A DNA stretch of 64,000 nt from Chaenocephalus aceratus (GCA_023974075.1 CM043791.1:19507701-19571700); one strand, 5' to 3'. Positions 22,796 to 35,700 are shown, numbered from the stretch's first letter. Numbers and translations: made by a program. The notes: generated by a model not told the origin, from the sequence alone.

Positions 22796-25700
22796 GTTTG
22801 CATACATTATCTTAATTGAAGAGGGTAGGCCATAATGTAAGAGCCTGTTGACATTTTCAAAAGCCTGAGATATAAAAGTGTTTCTCCAAATTATGAAAAT
22901 CCTGTATTTAAGTCATATATTTTTGAATGAATGTTAAGTCTAAAACAGTTGAGCGTTTGAAAATAGCCTATCTGTATTTTTAATAATTTCATATTGACTC
23001 AAATAAATGTTTAGTTTAGATAAGTAGCCCTGGGATGACTTGTTCTACATGTTTAAATCTAGTCTGAAACAAAATGAAGCAATGCATTTTCCATTTAACA
23101 TTAGTTTTTGGTAAGTGTTGATTGTCAGAGTGGGAATAAGGGATGCATGTCACACGTGTGAGTGCATGAACGTGTGTATTCTGCACACCGCAGGAATACA
23201 AATGTCCAATCTCTTCATGATGTTAATGAAGCATTTACGGTGCGAGTAGTCTCTCTCTTATATACTAACAATTGAGTGGTAACGCTGTACACAGAATCAC
23301 GGAAACCCCGCTGAGCAGAGCATAACAATTATAATCATAAATTGTCCCCTGAAATGCCATGTTATATATGGGAAGACAATGTTTAGAACAGGCAGTGTGT
23401 GCACTTTTGTTCCACGCTGAGTAAAACTGAGGGAGGATAGATATTTATGTGACAGTTTTTAAACTGTCGAGTACTCAAAAGTACAGCGAGGAGGCAGAAA
23501 TGTGCTGCTCTTCTCCTGTTGTTAGATGCCTGATGTGTCTGCCATACAGCCAGTGGATAAAAGCTTAGCTTCTCGCTTTCAAATAACTGTATTGATAAAT
23601 GGCTGGCCATCACCCTGCTGCATCGACCTGGAGCCTGCAGGTGGGGCCAGTCTGAGAGAGGCGTCAGCTGCCCTACTTTAAGGTGCTTTTGAAATAGAGG
23701 TTAAACCTTATAATAACACCCGATGCAACATGCTGTGCTGCGGCTGGTCTGGAGAACTGGCTCCTATTTCCTTCCAATTCCTAAAGCCCTGACTCATGGT
23801 ATTAAAAGCGTCACGTCTTATTTGCTCTTCTCTTCACCTCTGATGGAGATACTTCTTTAACCAAATAGACTCACAATATTCTTAATCCTTAATATCTAAT
23901 GGCAATAACCAAGGAGGCTTTCCGTGAACAGAATTAGAGAACACCAAACTGTAGTCTCAGGAGCATTTAAACATTCAGCGCTTGTCTGCTCATTAATGAT
24001 GTACAGAGACAGCAAATCCTCTATGCTAAATGATATAATAGGCCCAAATCATTCTTAATCTTCTGGATCCTTGAAGGTAAATATATTTTTGTATTTTTAA
24101 TTATTACAGGGATTATAACTTAAATGATTTACCAGACATCGTGTAAAATATTTTGATGAGGTTCAGATAGAGTTGCATGCCCTTTGGGTTAAGGCAGCAT
24201 CGCAGTCAATAATCTTGTGACTTAAATACTTGAAAGTATCAGAATGGATGGGTCAATAAATGCAACACAACTGACCTTCTCTCATAACCATTCATTGCTA
24301 AATAAAAATGGTCATAACTCAAGAGAGGTGGTGAGAGTACAATCAGCTGCAGTAAAAAATATTCAAAGCTTTATCTATCAACTTGTATATAAAGAAAATA
24401 TATAACCACAGTGTCCCTGGTTTGATCGCAACAAGATCCCTATATCCTCGTCTCTCTGTAAACCAGTTTCCTCTTACTGTAAAATCAAAATCAAAAGGCA
24501 CAACACAAAACATGCTTTTATGTGATTTACAACATGTACTGTAGGTTGGTGAGCAAGAAAACTCTTAAGGATTATTCCCATTCAGCCGCAGTAGTTTCAT
24601 TAGCCTCTTCTGTTGTATTTTATTTTTACGTTTTGATAAAAAAAACCTTCTTCTCAACTGCGACTATTTACAGAAAGATTCATAAAATGTATATGAAAGA
24701 CAATGAAATGAGCACTAGAATGGACTTCTCACTCAATGGTCTGATTTCCAGAGAGGAGCAGGACGTCACATCCTCTCTCATTCTCAAAGAGAAAATGAGA
24801 ACGGCATGAATTGGGGCCAAAGGCAGAAGTTTAGAGCCAGTTTTACAGTTTCTCAACAAACAAGCAGCGCCAAATCTAAATGTAGTCCACTTAATGTCTA
24901 GAGGGAAGCTCATGGACTACCACATGAGTATTCTCGTGAGCTCAGAGGAGAGATAAGGAGTACGATTTTTAAGAGAGCGTTGAGGAGGCCGGGTATTCTT
25001 ATATATTGTTGAGAAAAGACATGTAAGCATAAGACTCTCCATATATTATATCACCACAATAAGACAATATATAAAGTACTTGCATTAAGGGATGGTACAA
25101 AAACAATACTTTACTAAAAAGATTATGTTTATTCTGGCTCGAGACCAAGGTCCTCCCAGTCGTCAACATTAAGACATAGCAAAACAAAAAATGATGGGTC
25201 ATTGGAACCTATTTCCCCCGATAATACTAAATTGTGAACAACAAATCTGTGTTGAAATCAACAGGGGAAGAGTGTGTTAACTTCAGTTGTTAGCTGTTAG
25301 CTTTGAGCAGCAGTGGGCAGCACTGTCCTGCTTGGCTTAATAAAGGAGCTAACAGCTAGCATTAATGGCAAAAACAAGGTACCTTTGTGATAGATTATAA
25401 TGCTTTCAATTGCTATTTATTAAAAACATTATTAAGTGAAGGTTAAATATAATGTTAACATTTTTGGCGGGAACCTTCATTAGATACATTTCTGAGAAGG
25501 AGATGTTTTCAAAGCAATATAAAATAAGAAATACAGAGGGAAGTATGACCTGTTTTACTAAGCATGCAAACTGTTATAAAGGAGTTTATATTAAAGTACA
25601 CTGGATTTACACTTATGTTGTTGTTGTGTAATTGTAATTGGTATGGCCTAATCTCTGGTATTGGGACATCCCTACAAAGATTTATCCTAACATTTGTACT

Positions 25701-26973
25701 TGCTGGGATGAAAAGAACATGCAGATGAAAACCCCCAGGCAGAGCAAATGCAATTAAGGTAAGCTAGCCAGCTAGCAAGGTTACTTCTGTTGGTAGTGAT
25801 GTGCCAGGTAGCACCCCCAGCAAATCTCCCCCAGGACTCCCACTGTCGGCTGTGCAATGAACCAGCAACCCTTAGCACACACCTCCCATCCCAACACAGA
25901 CACTGGTGATAAATTGCCTAATCCCCCCTATGCCCAGCCGTTTCTATTATACACCCTGGGCTTGTAAAGAACAGCTTGGAAGAGAGAAAGGGCTGTCTTG
26001 ACACAGACAGTGAGAGATGGGTGTGAAGAGAAAAAAAAAAAGGCTTATTGACAATAACAGAGGAAAGATATACAGGCCAAACCAAGCCAGGAATCAGAAA
26101 CCATAGTCTTTATTATCAAAAGGATGTAGGCATTTGTCATTGATGTTGAGAAAATGGACACTCAGTACCACTTAGCACCATATTTCAGGACAATTATGTC
26201 TGGCAAAATCCATTTCTGTGGGGAATGTACAGAAACCGTAGATGCCATGTTCTTAATGTGTATAATTTCAGAAACATTTTGAGAATATGAATAAATATGT
26301 TTTATGAATCTTCTCGACAGATGAACGTGATTCCACCACTGAACATGCACACCTCAGGCATCATTTCAGCTAAGCAGTGAAGCAGCAACAAGCACAATGA
26401 CATCAGTGCTCAAACCCTCCCAGAGGAATGCTTGTCGTCACTCGCACTGGCACACACACGGCTATGGAAACAGCAGGAGTGTGAGCGTGCATCAGGGTTA
26501 AAGGGATACCGCAAGGCACACACACACAAGCTGAAAGAAAAAGCTGAAAAACAAAGCAACAGCGGCAGTCCATTGAAAACAATGCTGACACATGACCAAA
26601 CTGTTCCTGACCAGCTGTGTATTTCCCTCTTTTAAAAAAACACTACAGAGGTCAACTGGGGACCAAATAACTCAGAAGTATCCCAAAGATATGTGGTTTC
26701 AAAGAAGAGTGCTCCCAAGGCCAAGAAGAAACGTATCCTATCAGCCGGCTCAGCGTACCAGCTGACTGCTATGGAAACAGCAAGAGTGTGTGAGTATGTG
26801 TGTGCCAGAAGCTGAAAGGACATGACAGCATGGGCACACATACCCACACATGCTAATGATGCCACCCGTGCTTATGCATGTACACAAAAACTCACATCTG
26901 TTACCTTTGTATATGTCAAAACTCAGTGTAGGACAAAAAAGTTAGAAAAGGACAAACAGAGCAGCTGCAACAC

Positions 26974-26976
<3 letters not shown>
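22796..26976. other. kazn intron, non-coding
   Basis: The approach to the kazn exon from its 3' side. A decayed hAT-like end (GGGACATCCCTA) lies near 25665 without a partner. No further kazrin exon with splice sites was recognised on the minus strand here. Confidence 0.4.

Positions 26977-27033
<57 letters not shown>
26977..27033. repeat. (AC)n microsatellite
   Basis: 57 bp of uninterrupted AC dinucleotides, about 480 bp downstream of the kazn exon in the gene's sense. Likely length-polymorphic. Confidence 0.98.
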
Positions 27034-27036
<3 letters not shown>

Positions 27037-27515
27037 GACAGCATTCTACAAACTGGGCAGCCAGCTCTCGGTAACAGTAACCCACGGCAACCCTAAAACC
27101 AGCCCCCTTTTCCCTTCCTACTCGAGAGACACAGATCCATTGCCCAGTTAAGGGAGAACCGAATGCGAGTGCCCGACAGTGAAAAGAGGTTGTAACTTTA
27201 CCCACTCTGCCCTCACTAAAGTGCAGCAGTCCCCCTCTCTGAAAGGTTCACAAGGTTAATTATTCAACATGAGAGGGGATTTGTGGGAGAACTCAGAGTG
27301 GACACAAGCCAGCAGGAACCCCTCACCTCTTTTGTTCAACTCACTTGCTAACTTTACACAGAAAGAGGCGTGAGCAGAGGCTTTTTCAACTCCATGACAT
27401 GCAGGAACACACACAGCGGGCTCATACAGCGCTGCATCAGAGTGCACTCATCCTTCCCCACATGTTCGCAGCTTCTCAGCACAGTCTCACTCCACTCTCC
27501 GAGGGGCTGTCCTAC

Positions 27516-27702
27516 CGTTGTGGTTGTGCTGCAGGGTCTCCAGCATGCTGCCCGAGTCGGTGGCCCCCAGCTCGGCCAGTCTGCGGCTGGTGGCGCTCAG
27601 CTCGGACCGCAGGTTGGTCACCTCCTGGCTGGCGGACTGAATGGCCCCATCGATGCGCTGAGCCAGCTGCTTGTTGTCATCCATCATTTTCAGGATTTTT
27701 GC
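27516..27702 (-). CDS. kazn: kazrin (kazn) N-terminal coding exon
   Basis: This 187-bp exon encodes 62 full codons plus one base, AKILKMMDDNKQLAQRIDGA at the start and LETLQHNHN at the end. The core from MMDDNKQLAQRIDGA through the LAEL segment closely resembles, from memory, the start of vertebrate kazrin, a coiled-coil and SAM-domain protein that binds periplakin and acts at desmosomes, the cytoskeleton and endosomes. The exon is preceded on the minus strand by a pyrimidine tract ending in CAG (27703-27720) and followed by GTAGGA (donor at 27514-27515). The first ATG is at 27687; the five codons before it stay open, so translation may start here or further upstream. The segment is predicted coiled coil (regular Leu/Ile/Val spacing). 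Its GC-rich codons contrast with the AT-rich surroundings. Later kazrin exons (long coiled coil, SAM domains) are not visible, in keeping with very large introns. Identity is from recall, not a search; kazna versus kaznb cannot be decided. Confidence 0.9.
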
Positions 27703-29122
27703 CTGAAGAGGAGAGGGGAATCCGGACAAGGTGTCATACTGACAAGTTGTACATTTCCAGTGAAGGAACGTGTCCCCAAATAAATCCTTCCTCCTTCTCC
27801 TTTTCTGTCTGTTCTTTCTCCCCTTTCTTTATAAGAAAGCCAAGTTAAATCCTTTAGAGCAGTTTGTCCATTCCCTTAAAGAGAGGCATCCAGCTCAGGG
27901 GAAATGTGTAACTGCTGGAAGAAGTTTGCGCTCTAGAGATAATGTATGTGAAGTGTGAGTGTGTCAGTGTGCAAGCATGCCGGTTAGTGTGTGTGCCTGA
28001 GAGTACCGTAACAGCATGAGAGTGCATGTGTATGTGTGTGTGTGTATGTGTGTGTGTGTGTTATAGAGAGCCAGCACTGCCCCAGTGAAATGTGCTCCCT
28101 GCAGCTGACTGGTGAAAGGACACAGAGTATTGAGAGACGACAAGCGCCTTTTTAAATGGACTGTACCATTTGCAGAGAAATGCAGGGGGGGAGGAGTGAG
28201 CTAGCCCATATAAGCACATGGGAGTCAGAGGTCCTCAGCACAGCTGTCTTTAGGAGATACTGCTGCAAAGTGCAGGGATTGTGTGTTTGACTGAACACAA
28301 CACATTGCACTGAGCTATAAAACGGACTTCAGAGAACACTTCAGCCTTTCCTCTTTTCAGTCTGTTTATACCGCATGCACCTCCCTCCCTGCACTCATGG
28401 ACAATGGGAAGGAAATCATTAGTTTGACAAAGAGGCAGTTGCGGGGAAAAAATAAAAATAGTTATGAAAATAATGCTTTCATTACAGGATCACTGCAATT
28501 ATCACAGTTTTTAAAAAGGTCCGCTTTGAAAATTACATAAAAACTAGAAATTGAGCTCTTTTGACACCGTAATAACGTTTGAGGGAATAGTTTGTTTAAG
28601 TCACTCAGTCAACAAAAAGTTTAACAAACCAAAAACGAAATGATAATTCCTGCCTAACAAATGTGAGGATTCACTTGTGAGTTTTTTTTATTGGAAATAA
28701 ATATTGTTGTGCTTTGGTTATAAACTGAGCAATGTTCAAACATTCAATCAAGATTAATTGGTAATGAAAGTAGTTATTTGCAGCCCTGAGTATAATAATA
28801 ATAAAACCAAAAGAATGCTATGAATGTAGATTTATTATTTATATTTTTCCCTTCAATTTTGCACGCAAATTTCAGAACATGTGCCTTTTCCCATTAAAAC
28901 TGGGAATGTGGAGAACGTTGCTCACTCCTTTGTCCTAAGCGAACTTCCCCATTCAGGCACGTTAATCACAACATTTTCATAAACTCACAGAGGACTAACA
29001 CACCTCAAAGTCTCCTTCTGTCTTTATTATACTGTATATGACCACTCCTTAGTTCTGCTGTGCTTTTATCCCTATTTTCCTTTTTTAAAGAAGACTGAAA
29101 GGCGACTGAGGCAACAGCACAC
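27703..29122. other. Upstream flank or intron of the kazn exon
   Basis: Starts with the polypyrimidine tract and AG of the 3' splice site. A degenerate TG-rich run lies at 28027-28061. A CATATAAG motif at about 28208 on the plus strand looks TATA-like but has no other promoter support. No other exon seen. Confidence 0.4.
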
Positions 29123-29125
29123 AGT

Positions 29126-29916
29126 GGCCCTTTCTCATTTCATCAAATCCCCCTCCTCGACTCCTCGACTCCTCGGTCCTCCGGTAGTGACCCGGAAATG
29201 AATGTTGAAGGACATCTCATTTCTCTAAATGCACTCCGAGGATCGAGCGTCGAGGAGGCTCTCTGGAGGAGCTATAACCGAGGATACACTGATGGGTCCT
29301 CCACGGCTCCTTCGTGGATGCATTTCCGGGAACAGAGATGTTTCAAAGAGTCGTGACGCACGGCTGGACTTATCTCAGCCAATGACAGCTCTGCATGCAT
29401 CCCCTGGATATTATTTTATTAACTGCTCTCATCGCAACGCGATGTTTACAGAGAGAACAGCTGTGAGGTCCTGTGCAGAAAGCAGAGCAGTGTGTATAAT
29501 ATATATCACTCAGTATAACAGGCCTACATTACTCTCTTTATTTGCTTTAGTTTAGTAGATATCTACAAACAAAGAGTCGATATTTTTCTAAAACCATTTA
29601 GTGCTTCACATAATAAAATACACAACGGCTGTAGCCTGATTATATGCTTTAGGAGCTGTACAGTAGGTGTGTGTGGTACAGTGTGTAGGTGTGTGTGTTG
29701 TACAGTGCGTAGATGCAGCGGACAGACAGGTCTCAGTTGGTTTGGTGTCCTCTGCTTACTTTTAATACTTGTAAATAAAACTTTTGGCCCGTCATTTATT
29801 TCCCTCATTGTAGCGACCAGAGAGGGGGGGGGGGGATATATCCAGTCTCTGATAGTGTTACGTTATTATGAGAGTGTTCTGTTGATTCTGAAATGGTATA
29901 TATATTTATATAAATA

Positions 29917-29975
<59 letters not shown>

Positions 29976-30277
29976 GCATCTGTAGCCTGTTATTGTCTCA
30001 TTATACCGCACTGTGAATGAATTAAAAGTAAATATATAAGTGGTCATGAACACATCTGTCCATCAGACAGAGGCTGCTGCCTCCTGTCATCATTAATGGA
30101 CGTCTCTTTAAAATGACCGCTCAGAGGAGAGGAGTTCTCATTTCTCTAACCGCCTGCTGCTTCCCCTCCTCTCTCCTCGGCTCCCCTCCTCGACTCCTCC
30201 GTTCGCATCTCCTGTGGGCGGGACGAAGTCTCGAGGAGGGGAGTCGAGGAGGGGAGTTAGAGAAATGAGAAAGGGCC
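29126..30277. mobile_element. Inverted-repeat DNA transposon, AGT duplication
   Basis: Starts GGCCCTTTCTCATTTC and ends GAAATGAGAAAGGGCC, a perfect 16-bp inverted repeat, flanked by AGT at 29123-29125 and 30278-30280. The inverted similarity continues imperfectly through CTCCTCGACTCC repeats. A 3-bp TSD suggests a PIF/Harbinger-type origin, although TTA or TAA is more usual. It holds a poly-G run (29824-29835), a (TG)n tract and no transposase frame. Confidence 0.8.
29920..29973. repeat. (TG)n microsatellite
   Basis: 54 bp of alternating TG inside the inverted-repeat transposon at 29126-30277, so it arose or expanded after that element's birth. Confidence 0.98.
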
Positions 30278-30280
30278 AGT

Positions 30281-31476
30281 GACTGCCACCTGTTTTCAGA
30301 TAAGGCTCTTCGCTCTCAGAGAAGGAAACATTAAAGTGTCTCTCTCCTCTCTGCCGCAGCACAGAGGGGTATTGTTCAAAGTACTGTACCTGCAGTCAGG
30401 GTGGGAAAACTGCTTTTGCTTTTATTCTAGTTGAAGCATTGCAGGACAATGACAATCAAAATGTCAAGTAATAACCAGCAATCAGATAAGAAAGGGACGG
30501 ACACTAATAGGACAGAAACTCCTTATTGATGAATCAGAAGCAGCTGAATACTGACGCTGCAGAGCTGACAGAAATAACATGCTAGTCAATATCACATTTT
30601 GTTCATGTGATTTAACATACATTTATATTTGAACCGTATGATTGCATGTTCCCCATCATCCTACATCTACACACTATGTACTCACAACAATATTGATTAT
30701 TTTAAGTTTCTGTATTTTTATATATTTTGTATTTATTACTTTTTGTGTGTATTGTGTTTGAGATGAATTGTGTGGTTAACACATTTCCTTAACATGGCTT
30801 ATTTGAAACTGTTTGTTTTTTCGGTTTTCCATCAGCAAAGTTAGTTCATAGTAACTTGGTACTTTTGTTGGTAACACCTCAGTTGAGTTTCTAAATGAGC
30901 GGAGTTGTCACTATTATGTGGAGTTGAAACACCGCAGACCAATAATGGTCAGAAGTCATTGGCACGACATTGAACATCCTGCACAAACCTGCCATTTGTA
31001 AAAGGCCAAGCTCCTCTCAATATGAACACGTTTTGTAATAAGATGGAACTGTCTTTTGACTAGACCTAGATTTGTTTTAAAGATGAGAGCACCCAGAACC
31101 TCAACATGGCCTACAATTGACAAAGTGGAGATGTTCCTCTGTTTGACTGCCAATGAAAGCATCCAGGGAAGAGAAGCAGAGAAGATGATGTCAGGGCAGT
31201 TTGATGCGGTTTAGCTAATCCCGCCTACACTGAAGGGATACTATGAACCCAAGACATGTACTGGAAAAGATGGAGGCACAATAATGATATATCAATGAAA
31301 GCTAAAAGAAAAAGTATGTTCAGTGTTCTCAGAATTCACTCTACAGTACTTACAGACTCTTAACTGTTGTAAAGGAATAAGCACTTATAATGAACTACTG
31401 TGGATAGTTACTCAATCCTGCATTTCTCTGCTGTAATCTGACATTGGGCTGTCAAGAGCATGCCCACTCACTCTGC
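30281..31476. other. Non-coding spacer
   Basis: AT-rich in 30560-30800. No gene, element end or RNA fold recognised. Confidence 0.4.

Positions 31477-31516
<40 letters not shown>
31477..31516. repeat. (TGT)n trinucleotide repeat
   Basis: 40 bp of TGT/GTT repeats (about 13 units). The poly-Cys, poly-Val and poly-Asn frames through it are artefacts of the repeat. Confidence 0.97.
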
Positions 31517-31879
31517 ATTGTTTCCCAGCTTTTTGTGAAGTTTCACCCTTACCCATACTGCATGTGGTTCGCACATATTGGCCATCACAATGCTCAAATT
31601 GGCGAGAAAGGTTTGTGTACTTCCAGAAAGATCGTTGCGGTTGCCTCAGGCACTCTGTGTGCGTGTGGGCTCAATATTAAAGTCGACTCTGTTGTCTCAC
31701 ATACAACCTAACTGACCGAACGCTACAGCATGCGAGCGAGAGAATGGGGAACAACACACACATGCACTCCACCCGTTTATCAATCTGCCCAGACACAAGT
31801 CACCCCTCCCGCTCAGTAAATGAACATCATGTTGTTATTTATAGACGACCCTGCTACTGCATATGATACATTAGTCACA

Positions 31880-31904
31880 GGGGAGGGGAGGGGAGGGAGG
31901 GCGG
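31880..31904 (+). repeat. G-rich (GGGGA)n tract, G-quadruplex-capable
   Basis: Five G runs of three to four bases separated by single A residues: GGGGAGGGGAGGGGAGGGAG and onward. This meets the usual G-quadruplex pattern. It lies 17 bp from the long (AC)n array. Confidence 0.85.
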
Positions 31905-31916
31905 ACACACACACAT

Positions 31917-32133
<217 letters not shown>

Positions 32134-32392
32134 CCCAAAGTCACTTGATGTTCATTAATGGAATTCATCTCTTGTCGTGTCATAAAAGTCTATTGGACCC
32201 ATCTGGGTAATAAAGATGCAGTGGTATCTGAAGTGAGTGGATTTGTTTTTATCTGTGTATATATCTTCTATAGCACCCCTTACACTGTTTGTCTTTTCTC
32301 AGGAGTGTGTATCCTGTCAGTAAACCTGCTTATACTATATGTTGGCATACATATTACCTACTGTAGGGCGACATGTTTTAAGCTGTGTAATT

Positions 32393-32751
32393 CAGTGTTA
32401 ATTTTGAAAATTCATAAAGCAACATTTCACTCTCTTAACCCTTTACTTGTGTAATATGAGTGACGTGAGCAGATTCAGAATCCCAACTAATTCAACCAAT
32501 GACAGGGATGCATTTTTGACAAACAAGACGGACAATTGGGGGAAAATATCCTGCATTTTGAATGTCCGATCTCCGATAGTCCACCATTAACACCTTAGTC
32601 CCATCTCGTCTCGTCAACGAAAACAAAATAAAGTAATTTTTCTTATCAAAAATCTATTTTTAGCTCGTCATCGTCTCCTCTTAGTCATGTAAAAAAAGGT
32701 CGTTGACGAACATTTTTCGTCATAGTTTTTTCGTTGATGAAATTAACACTG
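32393..32751. mobile_element. hAT MITE, perfect 8-bp TSD
   Basis: Ends CAGTGTTAATTTTGA and, at the right, TGAAATTAACACTG, inverted over 12 bp. The flanks are identical, GTGTAATT at 32385-32392 and 32752-32759. 359 bp, non-coding, with TCGTC/GACGA-rich subterminal repeats on the right side. Confidence 0.92.
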
Positions 32752-32759
32752 GTGTAATT

Positions 32760-35521
32760 GTACACAGAGGAATCTAGGGGCAACAGCATGGCAGGCTGTT
32801 AACTTCACAAACTATTCAAAGTGACGTCACTGGAGCGCTTACTATGGTGGAGAAACAGGAAGCAGCGTGGGGCCAGGCAGCGGTTCCAGTCTGTTGGCTG
32901 CTGCGACACTCTCAGTGTCTATGATCGGGAAGAAATCTTTTCACTTGACAGATGAAGGCAGGTCAAATATGAGACTGATGTAGGCTGATATGTTTTCTTT
33001 TTGGTGAAGGGTATTGCTGAAAATACATCAGTAATAATTTAGAGTGTTTATAAAAACTGGAGAAACATTTGACAATTTCCCTCCAAAAACTCACATTTAC
33101 CCAAAATATTTGACTTATACGCTGACAAAAACTGTGTGCACCAACATGTGAAATCAGACCTACATTCAGTTTGTCTTGATCCATTATGTGGTTTAAACTT
33201 TTCCTAGGTTACATTTGGCTTGTTTAGGTTAATTGACAGTTTTGGGAAGAGAAACTTTTGGGAGCCAGGCTGTGGTGGGGAGCAGGACTGAATCCAATTT
33301 CAGTTCCTTAAACTAGTTCTTAGCATGGAGAACTTGTGTACTTATCTTTCCCAATCTCCATACCAACTGAAACCGGATTAAAAACAGAATAGAGCCATGC
33401 AGACACCACTGTTGCCCTTGGTTATTATAATTGGCTTTTACCCAGAACGCCATATGGAGCAGCAGCTGGACAATGAATCACATCCTCAAAGAAATGTTTG
33501 AGTTTTTTCAGATGACCATTTTTATCTCATAAATCTAGGAGTAGCTACTGGTTAATTGTGAGTTAAGTGAACATGAGAAGTAAACTTGATTAATGTCTTT
33601 GTGTACATCACATAAATGATGTCTCTCCCAGGGGGTTTTCAATATGTCTGCTGGTCAGTGGAGGGAATCGGGACCCACTGGCTGACTGAGGATCAGTAAT
33701 TGGTGGGCGTGCTGTGGCTTTGGATTAGCATATGAAAAGAGACAGTGGGGAGTGGGCTCGGTGCTGTGCGACCGTTCTTCATTGTCACCGGCCTTTTGCA
33801 GCCAAGTCACCGGATTCAAAGTAAGTCATGCAAAAAAAGTTTGAGCTCCGTGGTTTTCAAGCCTCGCTGATTTCAGTTTTTACTTACTGGGGCGTAATTG
33901 TGTTACTAAGCAATAACAGTAAAGACTCACAAGTATTCACTGTAACAATATGTGTTGCCTAGCAACAACACAAAACAGAATCCAGCTGTGGTGGTAAAAG
34001 AACCACAGAGAAAGTAAAATATCTTTCACTGTTACAACATATTTGCTCTTTTCATGTTTTCAGGTGGTAGTTTAATCTCTGTATTCTCCACCAGAAGCAG
34101 TTTGTAATAAACTAGCACTTACAATTATCATCAATTGTATCTGTCTTGCAAAAGAAAAATGGTTAACTGTTAACTTACTAAAAATGATGCTTGCTAGTAT
34201 AATTCAGAAACGAGACTGACATGATTCAAAGTAAAGTTATTTACAGAACAGTTGTATTATATATGACATTTCATTTTTTACAATAAGTTATTCCGGTCCT
34301 GTCTCATGAAAATGCTAAAATATTCAGACAGCCATGGACAACTGCCTATACTATACAACTGTATGTTGTATAGTTTATTTTCGCCAGTTCAATAATGAAT
34401 CACTGAATTGTGTAATCATGTAAAAACACACATTAATACTTTCAGCACTAGCAAGAATAATCTAGTTATGGTGCTTTGTGCTCACAGCAGTCAGGGTTGC
34501 TGCTGTGCAGATAATAGAAATGCAATGTAAAGATAGCTAGAGCACAATCTGTGTTTAGTGATTCAGACTATACCTCTGCAATGCAGAACTTATGGGCTGC
34601 ACCAAAATCACCTGCTCATTGATAGCATCTGGAAAGGCCAGCCAATGAGGTGGAAAAGGTGCTGTGATGCAGGCCATGCTCTTGGGTTTGCTTGTTTTTT
34701 TTTTTTTTCCTGTTAAAAGGAAAAGATGTAACGTCCCCGAGGAGTGAGAAAATGTTTTTTGTAGCTAAACGTTATCTTGATCTCTTATAAAGATTATCTT
34801 ATATTAGGGGAGAATGGGGCAAGGCAAAAAACGTTTCACTGCAGATTCTGAACACACAAATAACAAACACACACACTCTCAGGTGGCAGGGCAAAAATAG
34901 AGGGGGGTATTGAGTAAAAGAGAGATACTGAGAGTAAAGCAATGTTTCCTAACATACACCAGGTCTGTGTCAATTATGCCCACTGTTGTGCAGGACGTCT
35001 TACATCTTGTCACTTGGGTAGAGGCTGCAGACAGCCACCAAAGGAATGAAACTGAACATGCCCTCAGGCTCCTTCCACAAATGGAGATTTCACATTTGGG
35101 AAACATATCCTACGTGACAGGATCAGAAACTATTCTGTTCCTTCTCGCACGAGTCAGTATTATAACCAAACAACCCAGTATTTCTAAAGAACATTTGCAA
35201 ATACGTTTTTATTATTCAGGATGAAAACAAGGCACACCTTCTCAAGATCAATGGCTAGATTTGAGATGCATTTTACAGCTATGATTGATTTAATGTATTC
35301 ATTGATTAAAGTCTGATATGATAAAGCAGGTGAGTGTTGTGCCATAGGAAAAACAAGATGTCTTCAGACCTACTTCCATGCATTGATATAAATTGGCAAC
35401 ATAACATTGGTCCTCCCTTATCCAGCTGCTTCTCAATATCATCAAGGAACACATCTAAGCCTGGCTGAATAGTAAAATAGACTATTTGTAAGTGTAAGAT
35501 GTTAAAGATTAGTATTCAGGG
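32760..35521. other. Non-coding; possible promoter-like patch
   Basis: Mostly AT-rich. The part 33640-33830 is GC-balanced and ends in CAAAGTAAGT, a good 5' splice-site match at 33821, with an RFX motif 130 bp on. See findings. No ORF with recognisable domains. Confidence 0.35.
33954..33966. promoter_or_regulatory. RFX X-box motif
   Basis: GTTGCCTAGCAAC is a full match to the X-box pattern (GTTGCC, 1-bp spacer, AGCAAC). The identical 13-mer occurs at 54329-54341. RFX factors bind such sites in ciliary and other enhancers. Function here is not shown. Confidence 0.5.
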
Positions 35522-35700
35522 CCACCGGGTAGCTCAGTGGTTAGAGCTGGTGGCCCATGTGCGGTGAACGCTGCCTAGTAAGCCGGTTTGAATCCTGAGC
35601 CGGGCGAACATTAGAGGCAATGAGCCTGAATCCACATACAACCCAGATGACTGATGATCCCATCCTGCTTTGTGCCGAAGTTTGAGAACAACTGTTTTCT
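35522..35700 (+). mobile_element. tRNA-derived SINE, degenerate
   Basis: The 5' part has a tRNA-like A box, TAGCTCAGTGGTTAGAGC, and a B box, GGTTTGAATCC, about 40 bp further on, as in RNA polymerase III promoters of fish SINEs. The sequence does not fold as a complete tRNA with a recognisable anticodon stem, so a SINE head is preferred over a tRNA gene. The 3' limit is approximate and no tail or TSD was recognised. Confidence 0.7.

Noticed and set aside
25620..25680. hAT end GGGACATCCCTA
   Set aside because: Only a right-end-like sequence is visible, with no left end or TSD. Mentioned as a decayed remnant only.
27345..27848. Plus-strand frames of 137 and 167 residues over the kazn exon
   Set aside because: They are antisense shadows of the GC-rich kazn exon and its flanks; the minus-strand peptide has clear homology and splice sites.
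28190..28260. TATA-like CATATAAG with a possible start site on the plus strand
   Set aside because: The motif also reads as a weak CArG-like site and there is no downstream exon, ORF or donor in support.
35522..35600. A functional tRNA gene
   Set aside because: A and B boxes are present, but the acceptor and anticodon stems do not pair convincingly and no anticodon loop is clear. A SINE head fits better.
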